Shown here piece after piece: positions 36,243 through 46,163 of a stretch of DNA of 64,000 nucleotides (the stretch's first letter is position 1; the number at the start of each line of letters is the position of its first letter). Under the pieces are notes generated by a model. That model worked only from the letters and a program-made list of their open reading frames with translations. It was not told where the DNA came from and ran no database searches. The stretch comes from Streptomyces mobaraensis NBRC 13819 = DSM 40847. GTDB taxonomy: Bacteria; Actinomycetota; Actinomycetes; Streptomycetales; Streptomycetaceae. The translations under genes were made by a program, and so were the position numbers. Location: NCBI RefSeq assembly GCF_017916255.1, contig NZ_CP072827.1, positions 6,969,501 through 7,033,500 on the forward strand, read 5' to 3'.

Positions 36243-36682
36243 CGGGGGCGCGCGGAACGAGGGCGCGTGACAGGGTGGACCGCGCGCCCGTGCCCGAAAG
36301 AGGTTCCTCCGAAACGTCTTCCGGCACATGTGACGGGCATACTCATGCCCTCGAACTCGTGCTTGACGCCCGATCATCCACACTGCGAGACTGGTTGGGT
36401 CACTCACGCTCCACTGCAAGCTCCAGCATCAGAAGTGCACAACATGCACAGGGCGCATCGTGCGGAGAGAGACGAACCAGGCCCTCGCCACGGCCGGTTG
36501 GTCGACGGAAGACCGCACCGCAGCCCCGGCCGCCGCCGCCTTTCCGATGCTGTGACGGACTGCCGTGACCGTGACAATCGCTCACATGGTCACGCACGTT
36601 CCGCCAGTTCCGCGTAGTTCCGTGTACGGGTAATCCCAGGGTCGAGTTGGTCGGCAACAACTGACTGAGGCAGGGGTGCTGC
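36243..36682. other. non-coding region upstream of the biosynthetic operon
   Basis: About 440 bases, less GC-rich than the flanks, with no gene I can support. It must hold the promoter of the 20-kb operon. A weak TTGACG (36362-36367) with a degenerate downstream hexamer is the only -35-like element I noticed. A short repeat TGCACAACATGCACA (about 36436-36450) could be a regulator site. No regulatory gene lies in the operon itself. Confidence 0.4.
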
Positions 36683-39600
36683 TTGTTACGCTCCACGGAA
36701 AGGCCGGGTCCGGCGCCCGCCGTCGAACCCTTCGTCCTCGCCCGGCGTGAGGACGTCGCCTTGCGCCTGTTCGTCTTCCCGCACGCGGGCGGTGGCCCGC
36801 AGACCTTCCGCACTTGGCCGGCCGGGTTGCCGGACGACGTCGAGACGGTCTCCTACACCCTTCCAGGGCGTGGCAGGCGCCAGGACGAACCGCCCTACCA
36901 GGACTGGCCGTCGCTCGTCGCCGACCTCGTGCGCTGGGTCGAACTGCACGACGACGGCGCCCCGTTCGCCTTGTTCGGCCACAGCTTCGGGGCCCTCCTC
37001 GCCTTCGACGTCTGCCGGGAGCTGATCCGGGCGGACGGACGCCGGCCGAGCGCCCTCCTCCTCTCGGCCCACCGCGCCCCGCACCTCCCACCGGACACGG
37101 TCAAGCACTCCCTCCCCGAGGACGTCTTCACCGGCCACGTCCGCGACTGGGGCCTCGTCCCCGAGGACCTGCTCGCCGACGAGGAGGTGCTCCGGCTGCT
37201 GCTGCCCCCGCTCCGGGCGGACCTGCGGCTCGACGAGACATACCCCTGCCGCACCGGCGACGGGACCGGCGTCCGGCTCGATGTCCCCTGCGCGGTCTAT
37301 GGCGGCACCGCCGACCCCACCGTCGACGCCGCGGAACTCCACGCCTGGCGCGCGCACTTCACCGACGACACGCCCTTCGACGTGGAACTCCTGCCCGGCG
37401 GCCACTTCTACCTCCGCGACTCCGAGGCCGCCCTGCTTGCCGGCGTCACCCGTCGCCTCGACCGGGTACGGGCCGCCGCCGGCCCCTCCGTCGCCCTCAC
37501 CCCCCGCGCGTACCCCGCACCGGACCGCTCCCTGTGGGCCCGCTTCCGCGACCGGGCCGCCGAGCACCCGGACGCCCCGGCGCTGATCGACGGCGACCGG
37601 CGGTGGACGTACGGCCGACTCGCCGACGACACGGCCGCGTTCGCCGCCGACCTGACCGCCCTCGGGGTCGCCAAGGGCGACGTCGTCGGCCTGTTCCTCC
37701 CGCACTCCGCCGAGTACTGCCTCGCCCTGCTCGGCTGCTTCGGTCTCGGCGCCCCCGCCTGTCTGCTGGAGAAGAACTGGCCGGCCTCGCTGCTCGCCCG
37801 GTTCCTCGACAGCGCGCGCGTCCGCACCGTCGTCACCACCCCCGAACTCGCCGGCCTCCTGCCGCCCGCGTACCGCGCACCGGAGCGCCTCCTCGTGCTC
37901 GACGGGGAGCGGCGCCCCGGCGGACGATGTCCGGACGACCGATGTCCGGACGACCGATGTCCGGACGGCCGATGTCCCGGCGGACGATGTCCGGACGACC
38001 GATGTCCGGACGACCGATGTCCGGACGGCCGATGTCCCGGCGGACGATGTCCGGACGCCGTCGCACCTCCCGCCCTCCCGGACGTCGCCCCCTCCGACAC
38101 CGCCCTGATCTCGATGACGAGCGGCACCTCCGGCACCCCCAAAGCCGTGCTCAACTCGCATCTCGGCTGCCTCTACTGCTTCGACGCCCGCCAGGAGCTC
38201 TACCCCTACGAGGAGACCTCCCGCGACGGCCTGAACGTCTTCTTCGCCTGGGAGTGCCTGCGCCCGCTCCTCCACGGCCGGCCGGCGGTGATCGTCCCCG
38301 ACGACCACATCGTCGACCCCGTCCGGCTGGTCGACACCCTGCGGCGGCAGCGGATCACCCGGATCGTGGTCCCGCCCTCCCTCTTCGAGAGCGTCCTCGA
38401 CCACCCCACCACCGGCCCCCGGCTGGCCGCCGAACTCGCCCATATGGAGATCGTCTTCCTGATGGGCGAGGTCGTGCCGGCCCGCGTCGTCGAGAAGGCG
38501 GTGGCCCTCCTCCCGCCGCACGTCCGGCTCGTCAACGCCTACAGCACCTGGGAGAGCCTGGACGTCTCCTACGCCGACCTCCTGCCCCGCCCGCCCGCCG
38601 CAGGTACCGCGCGCACACCCGCCTTCGCGCCGGTCGGCCGGCTCCTCGACGGCACCGCCGCCGTCCTCCTCGACGACCGGGGCGAGCCCGTCCCGCGCGG
38701 CGGTGTCGGCGAACTGCTCGTCGCCGGGCCCGGAGTCGCCGACGGCTACCTGGACGACCCCGCCAAGACCGCCGAACGCTTCGTCCCCTGCCCGCCCGCC
38801 CTCGCCGGTACCTCCTTCACCGAAGCGACGTTCTACCGCACCGGCGACCGCGCCCGGTTCCTGCCCGACGGCGGCCTGGAGGTCCTCGGCCGCGCCGGTG
38901 ACGTCGTCAAACTCCGCGGCTTCAAGGTGTCGCTGCGCGCGGTCGAGAGCGTCCTGGAGGATCAGCCGGACGTCTCCCGGGTGATCGTCCGGCCCGTCCC
39001 GGACGAGCGCACCGGGCAGCCCGCCGCCCTCGTCGCGTACGTCCTGGGGGAGCGGGGCCGGCCCTCGGACACCGTCCTCGCCCGCACCCGCCGCAAGGCC
39101 GCGCGCGACCTCCCCGAGTACGCCCGCCCCCGGCACGTCCTCGCCCTCGACGCCCTGCCCCTCAGCGGCGGCGGCTCCCGCAAGCTCGACCTCGCGGCCC
39201 TCCCCGCGCCCCCCGGGGAACCGGGGTCCGCCACGGCCGGCGAGGCGCTCACGACGACGGAACAGCGCGTTGCCCGCGCCTGGTCGGAGGTGCTCGGCGT
39301 CCGTTCCGCCGGCCCCGACGACGACTTCTTCGCCCTCGGCGGCGACTCGCTCGCCGCCGCCCGCCTCTCCGGCCTGCTCGCCGAGCGGTACGGGGTCTCC
39401 CTCCCCGTCGTCGACGTCTTCCAGTACCCCGTGCTCCGGGACCTCGCCGCCCACTGCGCGGGCGGCCGGCGGGAGCGCGAACCCGCCCCGGAGCCCCGGC
39501 GCCGGACACCCCGGCCGCCGACCACCCGGCTCGCGATCGTCGGCATGGCCGGCCGCTTCCCCGGGGCACCCGACCTGGACGCCTTCTGGGACAACCTGCG

Positions 39601-42600
39601 CCACGGCACCGACTCCCTCACCACCTTCACACCGGAGTACCTACGGCGGAAAGGCGTCCCGGAGGACGTTGTGACCCACCCGCGGTGGGTCCCCGCCGCC
39701 CAACTCGTCGACGATGCGGACAAGTTCGACGCGGAGTTCTGGGGGATCGGTCGGCGCGAGGCCGTCACCATGGACCCCCAGCACCGCGTCTTCGTGGAAA
39801 CCGCCTGGCACGCCCTCGAACAGGCCGGCTACGCCCGGCGGAACAACCCCTACCGCCGGCGCACCGGCGTCTTCGCGGCCTGTGGCATCGACGGCTACCT
39901 GGTCCACCACCTCAAGGGCGGCGGACTGACTCAACCCCTGGATCCGGCAGGGCTGTTCCTCACCGAGATCGGCAACGAGAAGGACTACATCGCCACCCGC
40001 GTCGCCTACCTGCTGGACCTCGGCGGCCCCGCCGTCACCGTCACCTCCGCGTGCAGCAGCGCCCTCGTCGCCGTCGCCCAGGCCGCCCAGTCCATCGTCT
40101 CCGGCCAGTGCGACATGGCCGTCGCCGGCGCCTCCGCCCTCACTTTCCCCAACTTCGGCTACCGCTACGAGGAGGGGCTGGTGGGCAGCGCGGACGGCCG
40201 CGTCCGCCCGTTCGACGCCGACGCGAGCGGCACCCTCTTCGGCGACGCCGTCGGAGCCGTCGTCCTCAAGCGCCTCGACGACGCCCTCGCCGACGGGGAC
40301 CACGTCTGGGCCGTCCTGACCGGCTTCGGCGTCTCCAACGACGGCCGGATGAAGGCCGGTTACACCGCGCCCAGCGCACGGGCGCAGACCCAGTGCGTCT
40401 CCGACGCCCTCACCATGGCCGGGATCGACTCCGGACGCCTCTCCTACGTCGAATGTCACGCCACCGCCACCCACGTGGGCGACGCCATCGAACTCAAGGG
40501 CCTCCACGACGCGTTCGAACGCCACCGGGACGACGAGCGGCCGCCGCGCACCGGCGGCTGCGCCCTCGGCAGTGTCAAGGGCAACATCGGGCACGCCAAC
40601 TGCGCCGCCGGCATCACCGGCCTCATCAAGACCGTGCTCTGCCTGCACCACCGGGAACTCGTGCCCACCGTCCACCACGACACGCTCAACCCCAAACTGG
40701 TCGACTTGGTGGACTGCGACGGCTCGCCGTTCACCGTCCGGCGCACCCACGGGCCGTGGACCGTCGCCGACCCGGACACCCAGCTCCCGCGCCGCGCCGG
40801 GGTGTCCAGCTTCGGCATCGGCGGCACCAACGCCCACGTCATCCTGGAGGAGGCGCCGCGGCCCGCGCCGGACGAGGAGCCGGAGCCCGCCGCGCCCGGC
40901 ACCCCGCACCTGCTGACGGTCTCGGCCCGGAGCGCGTCCGCCCTCCGGCGCAACGCGGACGCCCTGGCCCGGCACGTCGAGGGGCTGCCCGACGGGGAAC
41001 TCGCCCCCGCCGTCCGCGCCCTGCACCTGACCCGGGAGTCCCACCCGCTCCGCGCGACCGCCGTGATCACCGAGGGCGCTGCCGACGGGCTCCGCCGGCT
41101 GTCCGCCGAACCGCCCGCCACCGCCCGCCGGGGCCGCGCCGCCACCGTGGCGTTCTGCTTCTCCGGACAGGGCTCGCAGACCGCCGGCATGGCCCGCGGC
41201 CTGTACCGGGGGCACGCGGACGGCGGCCGGTTCCGCCGCCACTTCGACGCGGCCTGCGCGAGCCTGGCCCGGCACCTGCCCGAGGACCCGGCCGCCCTCG
41301 TCCTCGGCGCCGACGACACCTCCGTGACCCGGCCGGTCACCACCCAGTGCGGGCTGTTCGCCGTGGAGTACGCCCTCGCCACCACGCTGACGGAACTCGG
41401 CGTCCGGCCCGTGGCCGTCGCCGGCCACAGCATCGGCGAGTACGCGGCGGCGGCGCTGACCGGGCTCCTCACACTGGACGAGGCGGCGGAACTCGTGGCC
41501 GTCCGCGCCAGGGCGACCGAGGAACTGCTGCCCGGCGAACCCGGCGGCATGCTCGGCGTCGTCGGCGACGAGGAACGGCTCGCCCGCTGGCTGGAGGGCC
41601 GCACCGGCCTCTGGCCGGCCGCCGAGAACGCGCCCGGCCGCGTGGTGCTGTCCGGCACGCCGGACGCCCTGCGCCAAGCGCGTGAGGAACTGCCCGCCCT
41701 CGGCCTCACCTGCCGCCCGCTCCCCGTCTCCCACCCCTTCCACAGCCCGCTCATGGCCCCGGTCGCCGCCCGGCTCGACGCCGCCGCGGCCGGCCTCCCG
41801 GCCCGGGTCCCGGCCGTGCCGACGGCGAGCAACCTCACCGGCACCTGGCTCGACGCGGGCCACCGGCCCGACACCTACTGGGGCGCCCACCTCACCTCCA
41901 CGGTCCGGTGGCGGGACGCCGTCGGCACGCTGCTCCGCTGGGAGCCGGACCTCGTCCTGGAGATCGGCCCGGGCCGCGTCCTGACCACCCTCACCCACAA
42001 GTGCCTGGACGCCCGTGCCGAGCCGGGCCCGGTGCCGCTCGCCACCATGCCGTACGCCGCCGACCCCGGCCGGGACGACGGCACGGCCTTCCTCGAGGCG
42101 CTCGGCGACCTCTGGCGGCACGGCGCCGACGTCGACCTCGCCGCCCTCCACGAGGGCGAACGCCCCCGGCACCGCGTCCTGCCCGCCTACGGCTTCGACC
42201 GCGTCAGCCACTGGACGGACCCCGACGCCTCGCCGTACGTCGACGGCACCCCCGAGCCGGAGCCCGCCCAGGACGGCCCGCTGGTGCGCTTCGCCGCCAA
42301 GCCGGACGCGCGGCTGCGGCTGTACTGCCTGCCGTACGCGGGCGGCGGCGCCGACGCGTTCCGCTCCTGGGCGTGTACCGCGCCCCCGTGGCTGGACGTC
42401 GTCGCCGTCGAACTCCCGGGCCGCGCGGGCGACACGGCACAGCCGCTGCCGGACGACGCCTTCCTGGCCCGGCTCGCCGACGCCGTCCGCGCGGACGCCG
42501 GCCCGGCCCCGGTCGCCTTCTGCGGCCTGAGCCTCGGCGCGTCGCTCGTCGTCGACCTGCTCGGCGGCCCGCTCGCCGACTGGGCCCGCGACGGCCGCGT

Positions 42601-44845
42601 CACCGCCGTCTCCGTGGTCGGCCGCGCCCCGCTCGCGCCGGACGCCCCGGCGGACGCCGCACCGCCGGAGAGCTACCTGATGGCCCCCGACGAACTGCGG
42701 GACGACCCCCGGTGGCGCCGTGAGGTGCTGCCGCTCCTCCAGGCGGACCTCGCCCTCGACGCCCGCGCCGAACGCCGCGCCGCCGGGCGGCGGGAGACCG
42801 GGGGAGCGCCGCTCGACTGCCCGCTCCAGGTACAGGCCGGCACCGACGACCCGTCCTTCCCCGCCGCGGCGGCGGTCGGCTGGGCCGCGTACACCACCAG
42901 TCCGATCGTCGAGACGCAACTCCACGAGGGCGCCCACGACTTCATGCTCCGGCACCGAGCGGACGTCCTCACCCGACTCACCGCCTTCCTCGACCGCCTC
43001 CTCCCCCACGACACCCCGGGCACGAGCCGGCTGCACGAGGTCCGCTGGGTGCCGCTCCCACGGCCGGCGCCCACCGGGGCGGCCCTCGCCGCCCCCGGGC
43101 CGGCGCCCGAGGCCGCCGTCGGCGGCATGGCTCCGGCCGTGCCGTCCGCTCGCTCGGCGCGGGACGGACAGTCCCCGCGCACCGGCCTCGCCGAGGGCGG
43201 GTCCGCCGAAGGCGGCCCGGCCGGGCTCCCGGTGGACGCCGTCGGGGCCGCGCGCACCGAACTCGACGCGGGCTGGGCCGCCGAAGCGGTGCGGCCAGGG
43301 GGCTCCTCCCCGGCGGGAGTGGCGGCCCAGACCGCCGCAGACCGTCCGGCCGGGCCGCCCCGGCCGCCCCGGCCCCCCGTGGAGCCCGGCGCGATCCCGT
43401 GGACCGTGCTCGACGCCGACGGGCCCGCCGCCGCGGCGCGGTTCCTGCGGGCCGCGCTCGTCGGGGCGGAGGCCGAGGCCGCCCTCGTCTGCCGGGCCGG
43501 GGAAGAGGACGACGCCGCCCGGCACTGCGCCGAGCTCCGGGACGTGCTCCTCTCCCTCGCGGACGCCGGGGCGCGCGGGCGGCTGACGGTCGTCCTGCCC
43601 GCGCGGGCCGCCTCCGGCCTGGCGGCGGGGATGACCCGGGCGTTCGCCCTGGAGGAGCCCGGGCTCGCGGTGCGCCGGATCCACGTCCACGCGTGGCCCG
43701 ACGACACGTCGTCGTGGCCGGACGGGCTGCTCCGGCGGGCGCGGGCGCACCTCGAGGAGACCGACCTGCTCCACCGGCGCGGCCATCTGCTCGGCCGGCG
43801 GCTCGTCCCCCTCGACCTGCCGGAGCTGCCTCCCGGCACCCTGGGCGCCGCCGACGGGAGCTACCTCCTCACCGGCGGCACCGGCGGCCTCGGGAGGGCC
43901 GTCGCCGACTGGCTGATCCACCACCAGCGGGTCGCCCCGGAGCGGGTGGTCGTCACCGGGCGGACGGACCCCGGCGACCTCCGTCCGGGTGTCCGGTTCC
44001 TGGCGGCGGACCTCGCCCGGCCGTTCGACGCGGCGGCGCTCGCCGCCCGTACCGGGCCGCTCGCGGGCGTCCTGCACCTCGCCGGCGCCCTCGACGACGG
44101 GATCCTGCGCAACCTGGACCCCTCCCGCTTCCCGGCCGTGCTCGCGCCCAAGCTCGCCCTGGCCCCGCTGACCGAACTCGCCCGGCACGCCGGCGCGCCC
44201 TGGATCGTCGCCTTCTCCTCCACCAGCGGCCTGCTGGGCGCCCCCGGCCAGGCCAACTACGCCGCCGCCAACGCCTGGATGGACGCCCACGCCACCTGGC
44301 GGACGCCCGGCGGCGGGCCGGCGGTCGTCTCCGTCGGCTGGGGTACCTGGGGCGACACGGGCATGGCGGCGCGCGACGCGAAGGCGCTGGAAGGGGCGCG
44401 GGCGGCCGCGGAGACGCCGCTGTCCACCGGGACCGGGCTCGCCCTGCTCGGGAAGGCCGTCGCCGCCCTGCTCTCCGGGGACACCGGGCCGCGCCACCTC
44501 GCGGCCTGCGAGGTGGACTGGGCACGGTCCCCGTGGGCCGGGACCCCGCTCGTCCGGGGGCTCCTGCCAACCGAACCACCAGAGCCCGCCGCTCCGGATC
44601 CGGCGAGGCCGTCGGACACCGGCCCGCGACCGGAGGACGAGGACGGCGTCCGCGCCTTCCTCAGCGGCTACGTCCACCGCTGGGACGCCTCCGAGCGCCT
44701 CGCGGACCTCGGCCTGGACTCCCTCGACTTCGCCCGTATGCGCGGCGACTTCGCACGCCGGTTCGGCAAGGACGTGCCGCTGGCCGACATCGCCCGGCCC
44801 GACCAGCGCCTCGGCGAGCTCCACGCGTACCTGTCGCAGCGCTGA
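36683..44845 (+). CDS. hybrid thiotemplate megasynthase TE-A-T-KS-AT-TE-KR-ACP (proposed gonyol synthase)
   Basis: A 2720-residue assembly line. Approximate domains: type II-like thioesterase 10-265 (GHSFG, Ser101); adenylation 280-835 ('SMTSGTSGTPK', 'YRTGDRAR', A10-type Lys); carrier 865-935 (GGDSL, Ser889); ketosynthase 945-1390 (Cys1124 in TSACSSA, plus HATAT and KGNIGHA histidines); acyltransferase 1485-1790 (GHSIG Ser1583, HPFH, malonyl-like); second thioesterase 1865-2105 (GLSLG Ser1950); ketoreductase 2390-2600 ('LLTGGTGGLGR', Tyr2526); acyl carrier at the C terminus (LGLDSLDF, Ser2680). The chemistry expected is one acyl starter, one malonyl extension and one ketoreduction. With the sulfonium-forming genes downstream, this fits DMSP to gonyol. 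The A domain lacks the Asp that normally holds an alpha-amine ('FFAWE' where FDxS is usual). The start is a TTG with GAGGCAGGGG upstream. Domain calls are firm; the substrate is inferred. Confidence 0.9.
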   Translation: MLRSTERPGPAPAVEPFVLARREDVALRLFVFPHAGGGPQTFRTWPAGLPDDVETVSYTLPGRGRRQDEPPYQDWPSLVADLVRWVELHDDGAPFALFGHSFGALLAFDVCRELIRADGRRPSALLLSAHRAPHLPPDTVKHSLPEDVFTGHVRDWGLVPEDLLADEEVLRLLLPPLRADLRLDETYPCRTGDGTGVRLDVPCAVYGGTADPTVDAAELHAWRAHFTDDTPFDVELLPGGHFYLRDSEAALLAGVTRRLDRVRAAAGPSVALTPRAYPAPDRSLWARFRDRAAEHPDAPALIDGDRRWTYGRLADDTAAFAADLTALGVAKGDVVGLFLPHSAEYCLALLGCFGLGAPACLLEKNWPASLLARFLDSARVRTVVTTPELAGLLPPAYRAPERLLVLDGERRPGGRCPDDRCPDDRCPDGRCPGGRCPDDRCPDDRCPDGRCPGGRCPDAVAPPALPDVAPSDTALISMTSGTSGTPKAVLNSHLGCLYCFDARQELYPYEETSRDGLNVFFAWECLRPLLHGRPAVIVPDDHIVDPVRLVDTLRRQRITRIVVPPSLFESVLDHPTTGPRLAAELAHMEIVFLMGEVVPARVVEKAVALLPPHVRLVNAYSTWESLDVSYADLLPRPPAAGTARTPAFAPVGRLLDGTAAVLLDDRGEPVPRGGVGELLVAGPGVADGYLDDPAKTAERFVPCPPALAGTSFTEATFYRTGDRARFLPDGGLEVLGRAGDVVKLRGFKVSLRAVESVLEDQPDVSRVIVRPVPDERTGQPAALVAYVLGERGRPSDTVLARTRRKAARDLPEYARPRHVLALDALPLSGGGSRKLDLAALPAPPGEPGSATAGEALTTTEQRVARAWSEVLGVRSAGPDDDFFALGGDSLAAARLSGLLAERYGVSLPVVDVFQYPVLRDLAAHCAGGRREREPAPEPRRRTPRPPTTRLAIVGMAGRFPGAPDLDAFWDNLRHGTDSLTTFTPEYLRRKGVPEDVVTHPRWVPAAQLVDDADKFDAEFWGIGRREAVTMDPQHRVFVETAWHALEQAGYARRNNPYRRRTGVFAACGIDGYLVHHLKGGGLTQPLDPAGLFLTEIGNEKDYIATRVAYLLDLGGPAVTVTSACSSALVAVAQAAQSIVSGQCDMAVAGASALTFPNFGYRYEEGLVGSADGRVRPFDADASGTLFGDAVGAVVLKRLDDALADGDHVWAVLTGFGVSNDGRMKAGYTAPSARAQTQCVSDALTMAGIDSGRLSYVECHATATHVGDAIELKGLHDAFERHRDDERPPRTGGCALGSVKGNIGHANCAAGITGLIKTVLCLHHRELVPTVHHDTLNPKLVDLVDCDGSPFTVRRTHGPWTVADPDTQLPRRAGVSSFGIGGTNAHVILEEAPRPAPDEEPEPAAPGTPHLLTVSARSASALRRNADALARHVEGLPDGELAPAVRALHLTRESHPLRATAVITEGAADGLRRLSAEPPATARRGRAATVAFCFSGQGSQTAGMARGLYRGHADGGRFRRHFDAACASLARHLPEDPAALVLGADDTSVTRPVTTQCGLFAVEYALATTLTELGVRPVAVAGHSIGEYAAAALTGLLTLDEAAELVAVRARATEELLPGEPGGMLGVVGDEERLARWLEGRTGLWPAAENAPGRVVLSGTPDALRQAREELPALGLTCRPLPVSHPFHSPLMAPVAARLDAAAAGLPARVPAVPTASNLTGTWLDAGHRPDTYWGAHLTSTVRWRDAVGTLLRWEPDLVLEIGPGRVLTTLTHKCLDARAEPGPVPLATMPYAADPGRDDGTAFLEALGDLWRHGADVDLAALHEGERPRHRVLPAYGFDRVSHWTDPDASPYVDGTPEPEPAQDGPLVRFAAKPDARLRLYCLPYAGGGADAFRSWACTAPPWLDVVAVELPGRAGDTAQPLPDDAFLARLADAVRADAGPAPVAFCGLSLGASLVVDLLGGPLADWARDGRVTAVSVVGRAPLAPDAPADAAPPESYLMAPDELRDDPRWRREVLPLLQADLALDARAERRAAGRRETGGAPLDCPLQVQAGTDDPSFPAAAAVGWAAYTTSPIVETQLHEGAHDFMLRHRADVLTRLTAFLDRLLPHDTPGTSRLHEVRWVPLPRPAPTGAALAAPGPAPEAAVGGMAPAVPSARSARDGQSPRTGLAEGGSAEGGPAGLPVDAVGAARTELDAGWAAEAVRPGGSSPAGVAAQTAADRPAGPPRPPRPPVEPGAIPWTVLDADGPAAAARFLRAALVGAEAEAALVCRAGEEDDAARHCAELRDVLLSLADAGARGRLTVVLPARAASGLAAGMTRAFALEEPGLAVRRIHVHAWPDDTSSWPDGLLRRARAHLEETDLLHRRGHLLGRRLVPLDLPELPPGTLGAADGSYLLTGGTGGLGRAVADWLIHHQRVAPERVVVTGRTDPGDLRPGVRFLAADLARPFDAAALAARTGPLAGVLHLAGALDDGILRNLDPSRFPAVLAPKLALAPLTELARHAGAPWIVAFSSTSGLLGAPGQANYAAANAWMDAHATWRTPGGGPAVVSVGWGTWGDTGMAARDAKALEGARAAAETPLSTGTGLALLGKAVAALLSGDTGPRHLAACEVDWARSPWAGTPLVRGLLPTEPPEPAAPDPARPSDTGPRPEDEDGVRAFLSGYVHRWDASERLADLGLDSLDFARMRGDFARRFGKDVPLADIARPDQRLGELHAYLSQR
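37922..38057 (+). repeat. in-frame tandem repeat inside the adenylation domain
   Basis: A 60-base unit is perfectly duplicated (37921-37980 and 37981-38040) and starts a third time for 17 bases. Each unit is itself four 15-base subunits (GATGTCCGGACGACC and variants), encoding RCPDD, RCPDD, RCPDG and RCPGG. The protein gains nine Arg-Cys-Pro-x-x blocks near residues 415-460, in a surface loop before the ATP-binding 'SMTSGTSGTPK' motif. Confidence 0.9.
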
Positions 44846-44891
44846 CCGAGCCGAGCCCACACCGTACACACGCACAGGGGGACACGAGCAC

Positions 44892-46163
44892 GTGACGCCG
44901 ACCGCCGCCCGGACCCACGACGACGTCGTACAGGAGATCCGCGACTGGAGCACCCGCCCGCCCGGGGCCGGCATCGGGGCCGCCCTCGCCTTCCTCCTCT
45001 CCGACCGAGCGCAGACCGCCCTGCACGCCCTCCGCACGCTGGGCGACGAGCGGTTCGACGCGGTCGCGGCCCACCACCGGGAGGCCGTCGACGCGCACCT
45101 CGGACCGGTCCTGCTGCGGATCGCCGAAGGCCGGCCCGTGGGGGAGGAGGCGTTCCGCGCGCTCGCCGCCGCGACCCGCGACGACCCCCTCCAGGCGGTG
45201 TTCGCACCGGCCCGGAACCCGGTCCCGCCGGAGGCCGTCGCCCTGGAGCGGATCCGCCTGCTGCGCCGTGTCTGGGAACCGTTCGCCGCTTGGTGGAACG
45301 GCTACTTCACCGACGCCGAGCCGCCGGTCGCCGACCTGTGGCGGCTGTACCTCCCGTTCGCCCGGTGGATCGTCCGCGAGAAGCGGATCCGCCGGTCCGG
45401 CGAGCTGTTCGTCGTCGGTTTCAACGGCAGCCCCGGCGCCGGCAAGACGGTCCTGACCAACGCCCTCGCCGTCGTCCTCGACCACCTGCTCGACCGGGGG
45501 TCCGAGGGCCGGGCCGTCGCCCGCAGCGGCGACGACTGGTACCTCGGCCGGGCGGCCCGCGAACCCCTCCGCCGGCTCGGCTACGACCCCGGCGTGCCCG
45601 GCGTCCCCAACCGGTCGCTGCCCGGCACCCACGACCTCGGCCGGCTGCTGGCCGACCTGCGCGCCATGGAGCGGAGCACCGAGCACGGCACCCTCCGGCT
45701 CCGCGGCTTCGACAAGCGGAACGACGACCGGTCCACGGACCCGGACCGCTGCCTCGAAGTCCGCGGGCGGGTCGGGGTGTTCCTGTTCGACCTGTGGTTC
45801 GCAGGCGCCGAGACCGACGTGGACCCGGCCGCCCTCCCCGACGGCCTGCCCCGCCGCGTCGCCGAGCACTTGCGCGGCTGGCGGCCGGTGTTCGACCGCA
45901 TGGACGCCCTCTGGGCCTTCGAATGGCCGTCCTTCGAGCAGATGGTGCGGGAGCGCGAGGCCCAGGAGCGGCTGGCCGAACGGCGGGACGGCGGACGCGG
46001 CATGGACGGCGAGCAGATCAGGGCGTTCATGCGCTACATGACCGAGCGGAGCTGGGACCGGCGGACCACCTCGCCGGTGCCACCGGACGCGGCGATCACC
46101 TTCCGCGCCTGGCGCGATACGCGCCACCGGGTGATCGCCGTGCGAAGAGGAGGACGAGCATGA
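44892..46163 (+). CDS. P-loop kinase, D-glycerate 3-kinase-like
   Basis: A 423-residue protein. After a 170-residue helical region comes the P-loop 'FVVGFNGSPGAGKTVLTNALA' (about residues 176-194), then 'ARSGDDWYLGRA', 'LPGTHDLGRLLADLRAM', 'GFDKRNDDRS' and 'GVFLFDLWFAGAETDV'. That order matches plant and fungal glycerate kinase (GLYK/Tda10-type): the 'DDFYL', 'AGSHDL', 'YNKS' and 'ILFEGW' blocks. The known reaction is ATP-dependent phosphorylation of the C3 hydroxyl of D-glycerate. I infer that here it phosphorylates a glycerate analogue carrying a cyclopropanol at C3. GTG start; the gene begins 46 bases after the megasynthase and overlaps the next gene by 4 bp. Confidence 0.75.
   Translation: MTPTAARTHDDVVQEIRDWSTRPPGAGIGAALAFLLSDRAQTALHALRTLGDERFDAVAAHHREAVDAHLGPVLLRIAEGRPVGEEAFRALAAATRDDPLQAVFAPARNPVPPEAVALERIRLLRRVWEPFAAWWNGYFTDAEPPVADLWRLYLPFARWIVREKRIRRSGELFVVGFNGSPGAGKTVLTNALAVVLDHLLDRGSEGRAVARSGDDWYLGRAAREPLRRLGYDPGVPGVPNRSLPGTHDLGRLLADLRAMERSTEHGTLRLRGFDKRNDDRSTDPDRCLEVRGRVGVFLFDLWFAGAETDVDPAALPDGLPRRVAEHLRGWRPVFDRMDALWAFEWPSFEQMVREREAQERLAERRDGGRGMDGEQIRAFMRYMTERSWDRRTTSPVPPDAAITFRAWRDTRHRVIAVRRGGRA

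Noticed and set aside
36267..36617. A 116-codon ORF upstream of the operon as a cluster regulator
   Set aside because: His/Arg/Pro-rich with no helix-turn-helix pattern and no ribosome site.
37921..38057. CRISPR array
   Set aside because: Units are directly adjacent 15/60-base repeats without spacers and stay in frame in a coding gene.
39641..45037. Minus-strand open frame of 1798 codons antisense to the megasynthase
   Set aside because: No recognisable domains, Gly/Val/Glu-rich. It exists because codon position 3 of the real gene is nearly all G or C.
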